Assembly (NCBI GenBank): GCA_030142905.1
Contig: JASJOG010000353.1
Location: 124,001-188,000 of the forward strand
Source of the DNA: Heliopora coerulea
Taxonomy: Eukaryota > Cnidaria > Anthozoa > Scleralcyonacea > Helioporidae
Direction of reading: 5' to 3'
DNA length: 64,000 nucleotides
Under the pieces are notes generated by a model, which had not been told where the DNA came from, did no database searches, and saw nothing but the letters and a program-made list of their open reading frames with translations. This document shows, piece after piece, positions 61,422 through 64,000 of the stretch. A program made the translations under genes and the position numbers. Within the stretch, counting starts at the first letter, position 1; each line of letters opens with the position of its first letter.

Positions 61422-64000
61422 ATGAATACTGATGTGAATTTGGGTGGACAAGGATACAAATCAAGGGAAATGACTTTTGTTAATAATTTGGGAATTGTAA
61501 ATATTAATGTGGATATTAATTGTTTAGCTCATGCTGTGCTGCTAAGCATGTCCATTATTGAAAAGGGAAATTTATATAGGGCTTTTATGGCTGGATTTGA
61601 TAGGTACTTAAAATCGATTGTAAAAGAGGATTTGTTTGAAATTGAAAATTTATGTTTTGTTAAAAAAGAACAAGATGTACCTATATATAATACGAATCTT
61701 TTATATAAAAATTATCTTAAAAAGAAAAATTATCATTTATGTGTTTACACTGAAAATGATAAAGTATTATTGTATGATTCATGTAGAAAAGATGGAGAAA
61801 TTGCTGAATTGAGTGATAGAAAATTTATTTTATTACATAAAAATAATCATTTTGATATAATACAAAATTTGGGATTGTTTTTGTACGGACGAAAAGTTAT
61901 TTATTGTGTTAAGTGTATGAAAACAATGCAAGATCAGTTAAATCATTTGTGTTATTTATCTAATCGCTGTGTAAAATGTCTGTATAATCATAAATTATGC
62001 AAAAACTTTAATTATGATTCCAAATGTCCTTTATGTGATATATTTTTCTATGACCAAAATTGTTTAAGACAGCATTATTTGAAAATTAATAAATTGGGAG
62101 GTTTGGGTTTTGAAGAAATGATATCAGCATGTGAAATTTATTTTTATTGTAATAAATGCTGTTCAATTTGCAGGAGATTTCATTTTACAAATTCAAAAGG
62201 GAAAAAGAAATTTCATAATTGTGAACATTTATATTGTAAAACATGTAAATCAAATAGGAAGAGGATTCATAATTGTTCTGTTCCAGTGAAAAAAGGAAAT
62301 GTTCCATTCTATACAAGAAATCCTGATGAAAATTACAATATTTATATTTTTGATTTTAAAACAGAAGCCAAACCTGAAAATATGGGTATCTTTTTTCCTT
62401 ATTGTGCCATTTATAAATTTTGCAATATTTGCATGGATGATTACAATCGTAAGCTTGAATATCAATGTTGCACATTTAATGATTGGATATTTTTTGAGGG
62501 TTCAAACACTATAAATGAATTTGGAAATTATTTTATTGAAAAAGCAGATTCAAAGACAAGAAGTAGATGGTTTGCTCATAATGGATTGAAATTTGACACA
62601 TTTTTATTACGGTATCTTGTGTGCATGAGAAAATTGATACCTAAAGTAATTATGAACGGATTTAGAATTGTAAATCTTCAATATAAGAATCCATCAGTTT
62701 TGGATAGTATGCTATTTACTCAAACGTCATTGAAAAATACTGTGTATATGTTGGGATTGGATGATTATCTTTCTAAGGGTTAATATACATTTGAATTACA
62801 AAGGACCCATTCCAGATAAATAATTTTTTTCAATAAATGATATGAATGATAAAGAATTGGAAAAATTTGAAAGATGGTATGAAAAAAAGAAACAAAATGA
62901 ATGTGTTTTGAAAAATGAAGTTCATGAATATTGTAAAAATGATGTGATGATTCTGGCCAAATCAATGATAAAATTTCATGAAATGGTATTAATAAACACC
63001 CAAGTGGAAATATTGTTTGACACAAGTATTATGACCATTTCATCTATGGCCTTAAAAATATTTTTTGAAATAACAAATTTGAAAGAAAAATTGGGAATAG
63101 AACCGATAACTGGTTATAATGGAGATAAAACAAATAAAATTCAAAGTAAAATAGCGATTAATTGGTCAAATGAAATTAAAAATCAAAGTCAACATCCAGA
63201 CAATTTTCGATGGATATTTCATAAATTAGGTGAAAAAAGAATAGGACATTTTTATGTGGATGGATATGATGAATTAACAGACACAATTTATGAATTCATG
63301 GGTTGTTTTTATCATGGTTGTTTGGATTGTTTTGATCCTAAAAAATGTAATAAAATATTTGTAAAATTAAATATGGAGACAGAAAACAGATTAAGTTATT
63401 TAAGACAACGATGTTCTAACTTGATTATTATGAAAGAATGTCAATATAAAAAGGAAAAAAACTCCGATATTATGGAATATGTCAATTATAAATTACCATT
63501 GAGAATTAGAGATGCATTGTATGGAGGACGAACTTCTCCTTCTGTTTTATATAAAGATTGTTTTCACAATGGAAAAATATTTCAAGTCGATTTGAATTCT
63601 TTATATCTATCAGTACAATATAAAGGGCATCCTTTGATATCAATCGATGATGATGAAATAAAATCATTTTTACATAATGAAATGAAAAAGAAAACAGATG
63701 AACGAAAAACTGGATTTTTAAAAGTAAAGTGTTACCTCCTCAAAAATTATTTCCTGTTTTGCCATCATGTATTGATAAAAAATTGTTATTTGTGCTATGT
63801 AATAAATGTGCAATATTGAAAGGTCATGCAAGAAAATGCAATCATTTAGAAAATGAAAGATCTTTGGAAGGAACTTGGTGTTTACATGAAATATATGAAG
63901 CTTTAGAACAAAATTATAAAATTCTAGAAAATGACAAATTATTATATTATGAAAATAAAAAATTTTTCGAAATTACATTGCCAAATTTCATTCATTGAAA
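61422..64000 (+). pseudogene. Protein-primed family-B DNA polymerase of Polinton/Maverick type, frameshifted, runs off the edge
   Basis: Residues 1-300 hold the Polinton-type N-terminal region: DINCLAHAVLLSMS (the 'N.CLARA' motif), HFDIIQNLGLFL, and three Cys/His clusters up to HNCSVPVKK. Exonuclease motifs follow: ExoI as YIFDFKTEAK (D311 present, the expected Glu next to it is Lys), ExoII as AHNGLKFDTFLL (N387, D392), and ExoIII as EYCKNDVMILAK (about 62926). FMGCFYHGCLDCF, LYGGRTSP and motif A QVDLNSLYL come later. The frame is broken at 62781 (TAA; about 20 residues damaged), near 63731 (one-base shift) and near 63960. Motifs B and C lie outside. It replicates the element from a terminal protein. 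Confidence 0.88.

Larger units (their letters stand above)
53500..64000 (+). mobile_element. Left part of a Maverick/Polinton-like (adintovirus-like) element
   Basis: The anchor is a protein-primed family-B DNA polymerase with the N-terminal cysteine-rich extension typical of animal Polintons (61422 to edge). Upstream is a compact set of small ORFs on both strands, visibly more A+T rich than DNA to the left. It includes a SET-domain remnant and a single-pass membrane protein. Integrase, FtsK/A32-type ATPase, adenain-type protease and capsid genes were not found in the window. The left limit is a guess and the right limit lies outside. Confidence 0.72.

Noticed and set aside
1..64000. CRISPR arrays, bacterial operons, riboswitches
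   Set aside because: No regularly spaced direct repeats, no ribosome-binding-site pattern and abundant eukaryotic mobile elements; the DNA is eukaryotic.
1..64000. tRNA or rRNA genes
   Set aside because: No cloverleaf with matching A and B boxes or conserved rRNA blocks was seen by eye; a covariance search would be needed to exclude decayed tRNA-derived SINEs.

Overview
The window is animal nuclear DNA (probably an invertebrate metazoan) made almost entirely of transposable elements and virus-like remnants. The evidence for an animal is the mix of families: Penelope-like (GIY-YIG) elements, a DIRS-type tyrosine-recombinase retroelement, Gypsy/LTR elements, ISL2EU (THAP transposase plus YqaJ), Ginger1-like, pogo/Tigger, hAT, an integrase-core cut-and-paste transposon, and a Maverick/Polinton-like (adintovirus-like) element with protein-primed DNA polymerase B. 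Canonical GT-AG introns occur inside the hAT gene. There is no operon structure, no tRNA or rRNA that I can see, and no intact host gene. The species cannot be fixed from sequence alone; a cnidarian or another non-vertebrate animal fits.

Layout. 0.65-3.55 kb: a large imperfect inverted repeat around a 0.8-kb spacer. 3.8-6.04 kb: ISL2EU remnant with YqaJ nuclease (+) and THAP/DDE transposase (-) convergent. 7.76-10.60 kb: a well-delimited Gypsy insertion with 81-bp LTRs and CCCAT target duplication, sitting in a minus-strand HIRAN-like fragment. 11.46-15.26 kb: a second, badly decayed Gypsy. 16.3-20.75 kb: DIRS-type element (gag, RT/RNase H, tyrosine recombinase) with inverted termini and an adjacent palindrome. 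21.94-24.77 kb: integrase-core transposon with TIRs and an 8-bp target duplication. 25.1-28.1 kb: unassigned remnant with a tail-fibre-like repeat protein and two membrane-segment ORFs. 28.15-35.4 kb: three Penelope-like copies, one of them split by a Ginger1-like transposon encoding a Ulp1 protease. 37.0-42.6 kb: a divergent pair of broken, unrecognised genes, ending in a USP-like cysteine-protease domain. 42.64-44.77 kb: pogo/Tigger. 48.6-49.9 kb: a fourth Penelope-like copy beside an intact-looking hammerhead ribozyme motif. 50.05-53.21 kb: intron-containing hAT. 53.5 kb to the right edge: left part of a Maverick/Polinton-like element.

The last region is the most virus-like. It is more A+T rich than its surroundings and carries about fifteen small ORFs on both strands, most unrecognised. 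They include a short basic protein, a single-pass membrane protein, a decayed SET-domain methyltransferase, and a polymerase broken by frameshifts and running off the window. Integrase, packaging ATPase, protease and capsid genes are not visible here and would lie to the right or be lost. Almost every coding region in the window is damaged, so this is a fossil bed rather than a set of working genes. All family calls come from motifs read by eye; no search was run.
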